NCBI RefSeq assembly: GCF_019059575.1 | Contig: NW_024881836.1 | Location: forward strand, 496,001 to 560,000 | Length of the DNA stretch: 64,000 nt | Direction: 5' to 3' | Source of the DNA: Amphibalanus amphitrite | Lineage: Eukaryota; Arthropoda; Thecostraca; Balanomorpha; Balanidae | In this document: one piece after another, positions 44,701 through 56,700 of the stretch | Position numbering within the stretch: position 1 is the first letter of the stretch | How the letters are laid out: each line of letters begins with the position of its first letter | The notes under the pieces: generated by a model | Databases searched by the model: none | The model's input: the letters and a program-made list of their open reading frames with translations, nothing else | Told to the model about the DNA's origin: nothing | Translations under genes and position numbers: made by a program

Positions 44701-47700
44701 TAGCGCACAGTTCTGAGGTTGTGGGCGTAATTAGATGTCACTGATGGCAGCTGGATACCAGAGTCCAGATACCAGCTAACTGATCGACAGCGGGATTTTC
44801 CGACCTTGGCAACCCTAAGCCAACCACACTGAAAAATTGGTCACTGCCTCCTAGTGCATGCCCGAATTATGCTTTCTTGCTAAGATCTGTCAGTTTTTTT
44901 TTTTAAATTTGGCGAGTGCTCTCGCTATTGACGGCTTCTTGTCCAACTTATCGCTGGGAGCTTCCAACTGACGTGTCTACCTATACCGCCACTCACCTTA
45001 CGATGATAAAACGCCATTCAGGAATCTCATCACTTCGACGCGAGACAGCTACTCCTCAAGAGTGTAGCTATAAGCTAGCGCTGGTCTTGATTAAATCAGT
45101 TGGTTTTAATTTCAAATATCTGAATATTTTGGATGCAGGTCTATTTCCAGGTCCATTATTGATGTCAAATTTATCGTGCTTGTTTCATGGTGAGCTTTTT
45201 CATAGACTGACTAAATATGATGAAGTAGCCTATTCGTTGAACACGACAAACGTCTAGCCCGTATTTTCGTGGAAAGTTCAAGCCGGTTACGATGCAAATA
45301 TTATCACGACGCGATTAGAGTGTCTCGTAAAGGCTGTTCTGGTATGTCTGGCATCTGCTCCATCCAAATTAATGGGCCTCATTTACCAGTCGAGTCGACT
45401 GATGGGCGGCGAGTCCGCTCCACCGCGACGGTCGGCCTACTACGCCAAGCGGGCAGCGCCGCGCTGGTGGCCGGGATATGTGGCAGCGCTGGTGGAATAT
45501 GCCGCTCCACTGCACTGGCGGCTGGCGGTTGGGCTGTTGCTTCAGTGATGGCTGAGCTAGGCTGCTTTACCAGGCGGCAGCCGGCGCGGCGGTGGCAATA
45601 TGCTGTGTCTTGGCGGCGGCGTTGGCCGTGATGTCCTGTACTGATCGGTCTCATTTGCGCTGCCGTTTAGTGGCAGACGGTGCACACTGCACAGTGCTGA
45701 GCGCGCCGACGCCATGTGAATCGCGCCTACCGTCATACTGCGCATTGGCCTATTGCACGCTGCTCCAATCATTATCATTCGCTACCCACGTCGAATACTA
45801 ATTGAACCAATGAGGGCGTCCCCAGCTTGTGCAGTTTCGTCTCCCGCGTCACGATATGGAGCGGGTGTGCCCATACCGTCGGAAGCGCCCAGCACGTGTC
45901 AGCCGTGTATATAGAGCGCGAGCCGTGTCCGCTTACTCGATAGCGAGTGAGCTGCATCGCCGAGACTGTTGTGATGGATATAACACACCAGCGAAACTGC
46001 TGCATATTGTGTTTTGAGTAAATACACCCACGCCGAAAAGTTTTCCTTTGTCATCGCTGATCGGCCCGTTGAAAAGTTTTCCTCTCTGAGCTCATAGGGC
46101 ACTGTGATCTGACCTTCCGTCTCCGGCGGCCGAGGAAGCGACTAATTTCCATGATGACGCTTAGTTGAGAACTCGTAACAGGCGGGCCGCGGCTCGGCTT
46201 TAATTTGGTTCCGAGTACGGTCGCCGGGTCGGGTCGGACGACCGGCCGGACGGTGGAGGTCGCGGCCGTCCCGCGCCGTCTGACGTCACACTATGACGTC
46301 AGACGGCCGGGCGCGGGGCGGTCCGTATTGAACCGGGTCGGTGCGCCGACTGAGGTCTTCCCTCCACCTCCGCTCCCGCTGGCTCCGGGCGGACACGTCC
46401 CAACTCCGGCGGCGCCGTCCACGCCGACCAATGCCTCCAGACGGCCGGACATGATCGGCTGAATTATTTATCAATGGAGGAGTTGGTCATCCGCATAGGT
46501 CCCGCAATAGATATGGTGTCAGGTGCTCGATGTTTCTCTGCTCACAGTGAGATGCTCACAATGAGCTGTGAGTTTCTGCATCGGCTCGGTCCGTGGAGGG
46601 CCGTTTCCGCGGATCGTGATATCCGCCGAGTCGTGCCACATAACCCCGACCCCAGCCCCGACTTGGCGGTTCGGAGCGACTGTTAGTGCCGGGATGATGC
46701 TGCGAAAGGAATGCGTCCGTCTGAGGCCTGCCGGACGGCCGACAGTAGACGATGATGCGGCGACTGGTAAAACCGAGCCGCTCCAGCTCAGCACCGAACC
46801 CGCAGTGACTGGTGAAATCGAGCTTCAGCCCACCCTCGGCGATTGGTAAAACTGAGCACTAGCTCGGCACCTTAGCCGCGGCTGATTGTAGGAGTGGGCC
46901 GTCCCTGTGTTGGCCAGTGCAGTGATGCAGCAATTTTGCAGCAATGTTCTGATAGTCCTGGCATTGAAATTAGTTGCTGCTTTGGCGATACTTCTGGGGT
47001 GTGTGTAGTCAGTGGCGGTGGAACACCTTCAATTAAGGGGGTGGGGCACTGCCGACTTTTGGTCCCATTCTTTCCATGCAACGCCCATAGAGCTAATGTT
47101 ACAATGCCAAAATCAAAGGGGACACGGTGCCCCGGTGCCCTCCCCGTTCCGCCGCCTATGTGTGTAGTGTGCAATGCTGAAACCAAGGTCTCGATTTTAT
47201 GTGTTGTGCGTAAAACACATTTACAGTGTAATATCCTCACATCGATTGCTTTTTGTAGTTGTTGACAAGAGCGTCGATCGATTCGCTATTGCAGGCATTG
47301 TATTACGAATTACGGTGCCCTAAAATCGCATTCGCGATAATGACTGTCGGATTTTTATGATTCCATTGGGAACTGACTGATGGTTGGTTACTTTCACTGG
47401 TTACACTGCGACTGTGGCATGCCAGTTTGAAAGGCGCAAGCTTACATGTTGTTCTACGAGCGAATTGTGTAAGCGACTGCGGTAGCTTGGGATGGTGCTC
47501 TGTGCACGGGGCTGTGACGGCGCGCGAATCGTGTCCCTCAGTCTGACCGAGGTGTGATTTCGGAAAGGTCAAGTTTTTGAATTTGCTTTAATGTGTGTTT
47601 ATGTATATGCTAATAAATGAGCAGTCGTTTGAAAGGAAGTAGGATATCATGCCTGATATAATTCGGTGTTAGACATCTGCAAATATTTAGACATAAGTAG

Positions 47701-50700
47701 ATCAATCATTCATCTAATGAGTAGTGGGTGGTGTAATAGCAGGGTAACGTCCCACACACAGTCAGGAGTCGTTGTAGTCGCTGTGTGGAGATGGCGGTCG
47801 GTCTTGACAGCCCGCCGCTCCCTTCCTCCGGCAGACTGTTCCAGCCGTGGTCGGCGCTGCTGAAGAACTGGAAGGTGCTGGCCGTCACCCACCCGGGCTA
47901 CGTGGCCTTCCTCACGTACGACGAGGTCAAGTCGCGCCTGGCGCAGCACCAGAACAAGCCGGGAAGGTGAGATGGAGACCCGCCACGCCCTCCGTGCGGT
48001 CCACGTCACAACATTGGCCGACACTCAATTGCCAACAGTAGCGATTCTATTGTGTGGCATCATGAATGTCTTTTATACCTACAGCTGGTTCGTAATGGTG
48101 TGTTCAGATTCGATCGAAAGCAGAGACACATGGCTCACATTACCGCAATGTAATGCTCAAGAAGTGTCCGTTACATTTACTACGCTAAATTAAATACCTC
48201 GATTTTTCATGTGCATACTTGCGTTTTTTTTTTTTTTTTTTTGCTTGATCAACAATTGATCATAGGCTAGCACAACATGGCCTGCTGTTGAACATGTTTA
48301 GTAACTCAGGTGATAACTGGATATTGCTAACTTAACTGCCTGTAATAGGAAGTCATCAGATTTAGCGGTGGAGTACATTTAAGTCATTTATAGATAACGG
48401 AATAAGCTGCGTTGTTAACAGTGGTTCGCACGCCACTCTGCACCATTCACTCAGTCCATGGTTATTCCGGGCTCCCGCAACACTGACCACCGCGCTTCCG
48501 CGCCATTCCTGAGCACTCGGTCGTTACTGGAGGGTGAAGGCGGAACCTGAGCTATCGACGGACGTGACCTCTGACCGGAAGGTCGGGGTCGGCAGTAAAA
48601 TTTTACAGCCGCGGGCTGGTTATCGCTGCGGCAGCCGTGTCCCTCCTGCTGGCGCCGGCCGCGTGTCGTCTAGCTTCGTCAGCTCTTCCCTGTTTAAAGG
48701 CGTAGGCGGGTTATCGCACCGCCAGCAGTGCCCCTCCTGGTTCCTTCGGATGGGACCTGTCTGTAGGCGCCGCCTGTGCCCGCCTAGCTCCGTTGCCTGT
48801 GTTCCTCCTGGCTCTCTCGGCTGTGACTCTCCTGTAGGCGCAGGCGTCCGCGTATATCGGCACTCGGCACCTTCGTCTGTTCGTCTGCGGACCGAAGCTT
48901 GGGCCTGGCGCTGGCCCTGCCCGTAGTTTCGACTCGGATCAGAACGCCGGCCCGAGCTGGAACGTCCGACGATTCCGTAATGTCAGTCTGGACCGTAGTT
49001 TCGGCCCGGATCAGCTTGTCGGTCCGGACTGTATCGGCCCGAACCCAGAACCAGGCAGCTGCGGCGCGACTGGTTACGCTCCACAGGGGTGTACTGTAGC
49101 CGCGGCGAAATGGACCCGTACGGAGGCGGAAGGACTAGTGCGAGTGGACCGGAGATTGAACAGTGCAATTTCGCGAGATTGAATCACAAGGGTAGGCTGG
49201 GTCTGGTAGCAAATTTGGCCATTCTTTAGGCAGGACATGGTGGATTTGTTGTCAATGAGGATAGAACAAGACGAGTGACTTCGTGCGTATAACTGTTCAA
49301 AATGCATTACCTAACTAGCTGGTGTTTAATGTTGACGCTGTTCATTATTGCGATTTACTTACGTACTCACTGCTCGTTCCGCTCGTTTGCGAATGGTCGG
49401 AATAGCTCAACCACGTCTCCGTCATCCGTATGTCTCTTTAAATAAACAACAACGGCAGACTTGGAGTGTAGTAAGAACTATGCGTGTTAAATCGGCTGGA
49501 ACTCGCACACATATTTCAACAAACGGCCCCTGGGAAAGCGTGAAACAATGGCCACCTGAAAGTCCATTTCGAATCGCGGCGCTACCGCATCAAGTGGTGA
49601 TGGTCTTCAATGGCCATGACCGCGACTCCGCCGGTTCCCTTGGCGCCTACCTGGTGTAAAACGGTTCCCGACGTTTTCGCCAGAACCGTCAGTGGCACCT
49701 GCTAGCTTACCGTGTCATGGTTTCTAAATGCATGTTTGTTTTCAAATCAATCATATTCCACGCAGTGTTCTTTGATTCGTCACGCTGTTTTCTCAATGAA
49801 AACATCGCCATTCAGCTCTGTTATCTGCCTGGAGGAGCTTTCTTCGCGTCTTTCATCAAGCACCTGCCAAGTCGAGCGTGTTTGCTCACTTTATCTGCGA
49901 AATTACATTACAGGCTGGCGTTGTTTTGAAGTTGTGAAATTTCCTGCGCGTTTGCAACAAGAATGCAAATGATGCGCCTAGCTTATCTCCACGGGCCCAT
50001 TTCCATAATAAAGTTACGGAGGATTTCAACATTTCTCACCACCCGCAGCGGTGTTTTTTTTTTCTCTGTTGGAGGCGTTGTTCCATATGGAGCAGGCGAC
50101 AAGAAAATTTGCGCGATACATCTCTACAACTCTACTTGATTTTGTATAGATTGGTTCCTTAGGAACTCACACGAGTTTTCCTTTTCATGGCTTAAGCTCA
50201 GGCTACACTATCAGCGTTTTTTCGGTTTCTGCGTGATTTCGGTTTCCGCGTTTTTACGGTTTCTGCGTTTTTTCGTTCCGGGCGGCCGCCGCGTGGACGG
50301 TGTTGATTAATGCATAGTGATGGATAAGTGATCAAATTAATTAATTATTCATGTTAAATATTATCGTGTTTTAACAAAATTATAATTAAATAATTGTTTT
50401 AAAGATTTTACAACTAACAAGAATATATTTTCGATCATAATCATTTGTCAGATTAATTACAATTATCATATTTGAAGTAGAATGATGAGTTTTGAAACAC
50501 ATCTTGTTTTCTTTAATCATGAATTACAACATTTTCATTATTTACATTTGAAACTGTTCCATCGTCACAATATTATTAGCAACAATCACTTCTTATCATT
50601 CATCACTAAAACGAAATCCCGCAGAAACCGAAAAAAAGTTCACAGCTCTGAACTTTTTTTCGGTTCCGACTCGTCGGTTTTTGCGGGTTTTCGTTCCACG

Positions 50701-53700
50701 GGACGCCAGACTGGCAGTGTAGCTTGCGCAATGCATTCGCTATGAGGCGAGCTTGACGCCGCGAACCGAAATCCCGCAGAAACCGAAAAAACGTCGGAAT
50801 TCATGCTAGTGTAGCTTAGGCTTTATTCTGACATTGATGGGTGGAGACTTCCACCCGAGGATATGATTTTATATTTGCTTTTTCCAGAAGTTTAATTTTT
50901 ATTTTCGCAGGTAATATCGTAGGGTCACTTTAGGATCAATGCCCATCTGCAAAATCGTTCTGCAAAATTTGTAACATTGCCCACGGTCTAAGTATTTATA
51001 GAAGGGTCTTTGAACTCTCCAGTAACACCCATGGTTGACAATTTGTTAAGTCTTCGTAGGCATGCCTCACGTAAAACCGCCAAGGTCTCCATGAATTGCA
51101 TGAGGGGCACCGTTGGAGAGACGGCCGGTTTCCCGGTCTGCGCGGAAGTATCCGTTCCATATTACCACCGCGGCCCAATAATCACATCACGGCCGGCTGA
51201 CGGCTGCCGGCGAACGATCCGGATCTGATCTGGATCGAACGATCCGGATCGGGGGAAGGGCACTGGTGTGCCACCTCACGTCGGGTGCATGCATCGGCTG
51301 CAACTCGGCCGCTTCGCGCTCTGATGGTTCCTGTGTGGTTCTGTGGCTAGAGTTTGGTGATTTCTGTGTTTCTGTGGCTGGAATAAGATATCAAATCTGG
51401 GAATCGGTGGCAGCGATGTGTGCACATTTGAGAAACTGAAACCGATTTTCACCTCTTGACTCGCACCGTTGCGCTGTTGCTACACTTTCGTTGTATTTGT
51501 ATCGGCTTTCCATTCATTTCCCTCATGCATTCATTTCCTTCATACACCACTGGTCGGTGTGCGTGTCGATCGTCTCCCGAGTTGAGCTGTTGCCACACTC
51601 ACCAAGTATTTGTATAAGCTTTCCATTCATTTCCCTCATACACCGCTGTTCCGTGTCGTTTGTTGCGCTGCGTTACTGACTCTCACCCTCTGTGTTGCAG
51701 TTACGTGTTCCGTTTGAGCTGCACCCGACTGGGCCAGTGGGCGATCACACTAGCACTGCCTTACCATCCCCTCCCGCCTGTGTTACAGTTACGTGTTCCG
51801 TCTGAGCTGCACCCGACTGGGTCAGTGGGCCATCGGCTACGTCACCACAGACGGCAGCATTCTGCAGACGATCCCGCAGAACAAGAGCCTGTGTCAGGCG
51901 CTGCTGGAAGGACACCGGGAAGGATTGTGAGTGGGCGTCTCAGCCATCCTTACTCAGTGCTTAAGTATATTTTCCAGCTATTATATTATTCAGTGTGTTT
52001 TATCTAGCTGAGTGCCTAAGACATCCATTTAGACAGACTGCAAACAGACTTCAGACGAGAACGTGGAAATTGCGCTGAGCTGAGCTGTTGACGTCGAGCG
52101 TAGAGTTTCTCCCGCTCCGGTTGGAAATGCATTTAAATTCCCAGCAGAGGCACGCAATATTCCGCGTATTTCAGTGTAATAGCTGTGTAGGCGGATGACA
52201 CGAAGCTTTTGAATGTAATATTTGATATAGCGGAGGAAATTTCATTTGGATGAAACAGATGTTGAATATTATTTACGCGATGTGATGACGCAGCTCGGAG
52301 TACTTTTTTACATTTTCTAAGGTTTCCGGTATTCTAGTTTGAAATTCGTATGCTTACCGTGCTTCTGAAGAACCATATGCCCTACTGCACAGTCCGTATC
52401 ATTTACGCTTCGCTATCTGGTTTCTCATAGCTAATGAAATTGATAACAAATCTACACGAACTGTGTAATACTTTTCCTGGAGACTGTCTTTGGCTGCTCG
52501 GCAGCTGACCAATTCTGGCCTGTGTCACTGTCTGCTGACTGTATGAGCGGTAGCCTGTGTGGAGCGCCGCCCCCGCCTGATAGCCAATACCTGCCTCCCT
52601 GGCGATGGATCTTAGTGACCGGTTCGGTGTCGGGGATGGGGAGGGAGGCGAGGGGCACACCAACGACACCTGGGCACACCTGACCTGACCTTGTGCCGAG
52701 GAATACCAACGAGTAACGACTGACCTGACCTGTCACGGGCACACCAACGACTGACCTGACCTGCTGCCTAGGGCACACCAACGACCGACCTGACCTAGTG
52801 CCGGTCTTCTTTCGATGAGCTATCCTTCGCGCAACCCTCCCCGGGTCTAACCTTACCTGCTTGTCCACCTGCATTGTTTTTCAGTGTTTGCCTATGTCTT
52901 CCCAATAGTGCAAGAACATGACGACCTATGTGCGGTATGTTGTCTATTGACACTCGCACAGTTCATTAGTGTCAGTCTGCTCTGCTTGTTTGCCAGTCCG
53001 AGCTCTTCGCTGCTAATCCACAGCTATCTCCGAACGAGAACAATGTCTGTCAGTCCTGTGACTTGTGTTCTGCCCTGTTAACAGCTATCTGTACCCCAAC
53101 GAGGGGAATGTCTGCCAGCTCCGTCACTCGTCTGTCCTGTTCCGCAGCTACCTCTACCCCAACGGGAGGGACGACAACCCGGACCTATCGCTGGCAGTCC
53201 AGGCGGCCACTGAGGACCACATCAGGGTACGTAGCACCAACGGGACATGATTGGCGAGGACCACACGAGGGGGTAGGTGTTAGCAGTGGGCCACGAGGAC
53301 CGCGTTGGGTACGTGTTACTGGAGGGACACGTGTTATGAGGACAAGATAAGGGCACGTGTTCCTGATGGGACGCGTGTTGTGTTTATTGTGCTTTAGGCT
53401 GTTAATCGCTCGATTACGCCGATCTCCTTCCATCTGAAAGCTAGCTGCAGTCGATTATAGTTCGATACAGTCCATCACAGCCTGTTTCTGCAGTCCGCCA
53501 CAACCCAGTAAACCCGTCTAATCCCGTTTCTGGCATTCATGTCCTCCTTGAGCTTACTCCTAAGCTGTCCCATCCGATCTTCTTTCAACCCGTCTCATTC
53601 CATTCCATATAGTTCCGTGTTCCGTTCCGTCAACTTTGCTCTACTTCGTCCAACGTTTTATCCTATCCTCTTGACTTCAATCTCAATCTATTTCCATCCT

Positions 53701-56700
53701 TCGCTTCCCCACGACGACATCTTTGCCGGCGTTTTGCTCCGAAGCCGTGCACTCGGAGCCCCTGCCGTGTCGTGCCGTGGCGATCAATGGAGCTCTCGGT
53801 CGCCGTCGAGCGTGGCCTCTACCCGGCACCGGTCCTCTGCCAAGCGCCCATTCAGCTGGCGTCGCATCTGTGGCTCGCCGCCGGGTGCTGGTATCGAGTC
53901 GGGGCTGGATAAACGACTGAACGGACCACGCCGATGGCTGGTATCTTTTGGAAAGAGAAAATGAAGAAAGTAAGAGAGATGAGAGGAAGAGAAAAGAGAT
54001 CGATAAAAAGGAGAATGGGAAGAGAGAGATGGGTAGAAAAGAGAGAAGAGACAGATGAGCAGGGAGACTATGAGAAGAGTGACGTAGAAGGGCTCTATTT
54101 GTTATCGCATTTGAACCTTACAAAGCTCAACCAGCTATCCCGCTATCCTCCCCAGCTTTTCTGTAGGATTCCTGAAATGGCTGCACCGGCTGATTGGAGT
54201 GGAGCCGGGCTGAAACAGTGCCCTATCTGGGCTCGGCTCTCCGAGTCGTTAATCCCGTCAGTACGGCGATAACGACTGTTGACTCCGCCACGGAGAGGCA
54301 GATGACTGGTCGTGGCGGGACAGAACCCACCCCTCCCGCCGCGCCGCACCGAACCTGACCTCCTGACTTTGATGCGAACCCGACTCCCTCTTCTTTTCCT
54401 CTGGAAGGGACCCGCCCTGACATTGGGGAAAAGCGAGGATTAGCGCATTGAAGGCGGATGCTTCTTCGTTTCCGGTATAATGCGCTATTAGCATGATTTT
54501 CCCGTATGCTCAAATACTTAAAGATAAAAAGTGACAACAACCTGTAAACCAAACGCTTTCTTATGATTAGACCCATCTCATACACTTTTATTCGTTTCCT
54601 ACAGGCAATACACTTAGCGAAACACTTTAAAAATGTGAAACACTTAGTGAAGCGCTTTCATCGGGAAACAAATTTTGTCTACCAATTTGTCCTTCCATGA
54701 TTTGCCTTCTGGATAGGTAAACACGAAACTGACATCTGCAAGCTGTTGGAATGTTTGGTGATGAACGCTTATCGCTTGGTTTGACTAGGTGGCGTTTGCA
54801 GTGCATCATCAGCTTACTGAAGGCTGGTTTTATTCCACGTGTGTCGGTTGACTCAACCCACGCTGCTTGATAAGAGATGGTGAGCACCCGTTTGCACTCT
54901 GTTTAGTGCGTTGTTTGATAAGGGCTTCCGGTTCAAGCAGTGTAACCAGTCATACTGATACAGCTCCCTACCGGGCACGTGGATAAGCATGGGTATGCCT
55001 TGAACAATGGACATCCTGGCCCCGGCAGCCTACAGCGGGGTCGTGTCGACAGCCGACAGCCCTTGTATCGAGGCAGGAACTCCCGGCCCCGTCTGTCCGG
55101 CCGGCCGCGCCGAGCTGGTTATAAAGATAGCGCCGCTGCAGGGCTGACGCTCGCCCCGTAGACAGCCTCTTAGGGCCCGTCGACCGAGGTTATATTATCG
55201 TGCACCGACTGGGTGTCTTGGTATCTCGCTGCCCCGGTTTGTCATAGCTCGCGGAGTGTAACTGATATTCACCAGCTCAGGCTTGAGTCACCTGAGCTGC
55301 TTAGCTGCATGAATTAGCATTTCAGGCCAAGCTACACTAAAGTGTTCACGGGGTATGCAGGATAAGCTTTCACTTTTCCAAACATGCTTTGTGATCTCAG
55401 TTTTAATGCAACTGCATTACTTGCCATTGACGACTGACTTGAATAAACCTCTTCGCCCCATTCTCCACATCAGCTTTGGGGGTCATTTTTCACCCTTCCG
55501 TCCGCACTCTGCGCTGATCCCGCGGTCATGATGTGGAAGATTTGAACGGATCATCGCGCGGCGGCCCCAAATCGGTGCGGAGAGCGCGGCAATATCGCCG
55601 ATGAGAGCCATTGCCGGTCAGAGACGGAGTGTCGTCACTGATCGGGCGTCTCCGAGCTGTGATCGGTTTCTGCTGAAGACGTCACCGCTGGCTGCTTTCT
55701 GTGGCTCTGGCTCTATCCTCATTTCCATCTTCCTTCTAGCTCTTTCTGTATCTCCAACTCTGTGTCCTTTTTCGGCTTCGTGTCCGTCTCCTTCCCAGCT
55801 CCAGCTCCGTCTATGGCTCCGACCGAGACTTCTTCTCTCAACCCGACCCTGTCCGTCTATCTTCAGCTCCGTCTTAACGATGCGTCTCCCCGGCTACTCC
55901 GTCTCACCACCGGCTTCTGTCGTTAGTCGTTAGTCAGGGTTGGATTGATGAGTCCGACCAGACGACAGCGGCGAGAATGGGCTTCGATAGGACACATCGG
56001 TGCTGAGAGAGGTGATATAGCGTGGCTCGGTGAAGATGGGATGTCGACGATGGCCAGCGGGGAAAGAGCTAAGAAAGAGCTAGAGCATTTTGCCGGTGGC
56101 GGTGGAAGGTACCGGAGAATAGGAGCCGTAACGAGCGGGTACCAGAGAGGAGATGGAGACGTTTCGGCGTCAGTCGCAGCCACGGTCAGAACCCGCCGTT
56201 TTCTGTGCGTACCAGAGACTTTTTCGTCTATTTTCCAAGTCTAGTCCGACACCCGCGTCTCACAGTCAGCCTCGACGCGCAGCACCCTCCAGCCGGCCGA
56301 GGGAGCCGAACTCCTCCCAGCCACCTGGCACCTGGCAGTCACAGTTCGTGGGTATTGGGTAACCTCCCAGCCACGGTACAGCCCTTAGCAGACTGCGTGG
56401 TAGGTATTCTTTTTTCGTTAATACCGATAATAACTCAAAGGCTATACTATCAATCGGTCGGAAATCGCTGCAGATAGATGCGCCATGCTCCACTCCTTCG
56501 ATTAGGTCTATCACTAAACAAAGTATGCGCCTCGTGTGGCTACAAAATGCAAACAATTATTTTGGGGGCAAATATGAGCTTTTGGGTTTTGTTGCCAAAA
56601 TGGATGGAAAATGAGTACGATGATTATGCCAATCTAAGGTGCGGAGTCTCCCGCGTCTTGCTGTTACGATTTCCGAATGACCGATTGCATAGTATTCGCC

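Noticed and set aside
51660-52007. Open frame through the decoy and real CBL exon 4
   Set aside because: After the decoy it runs in the wrong frame; the conserved SH2 needs the acceptor at 51788.
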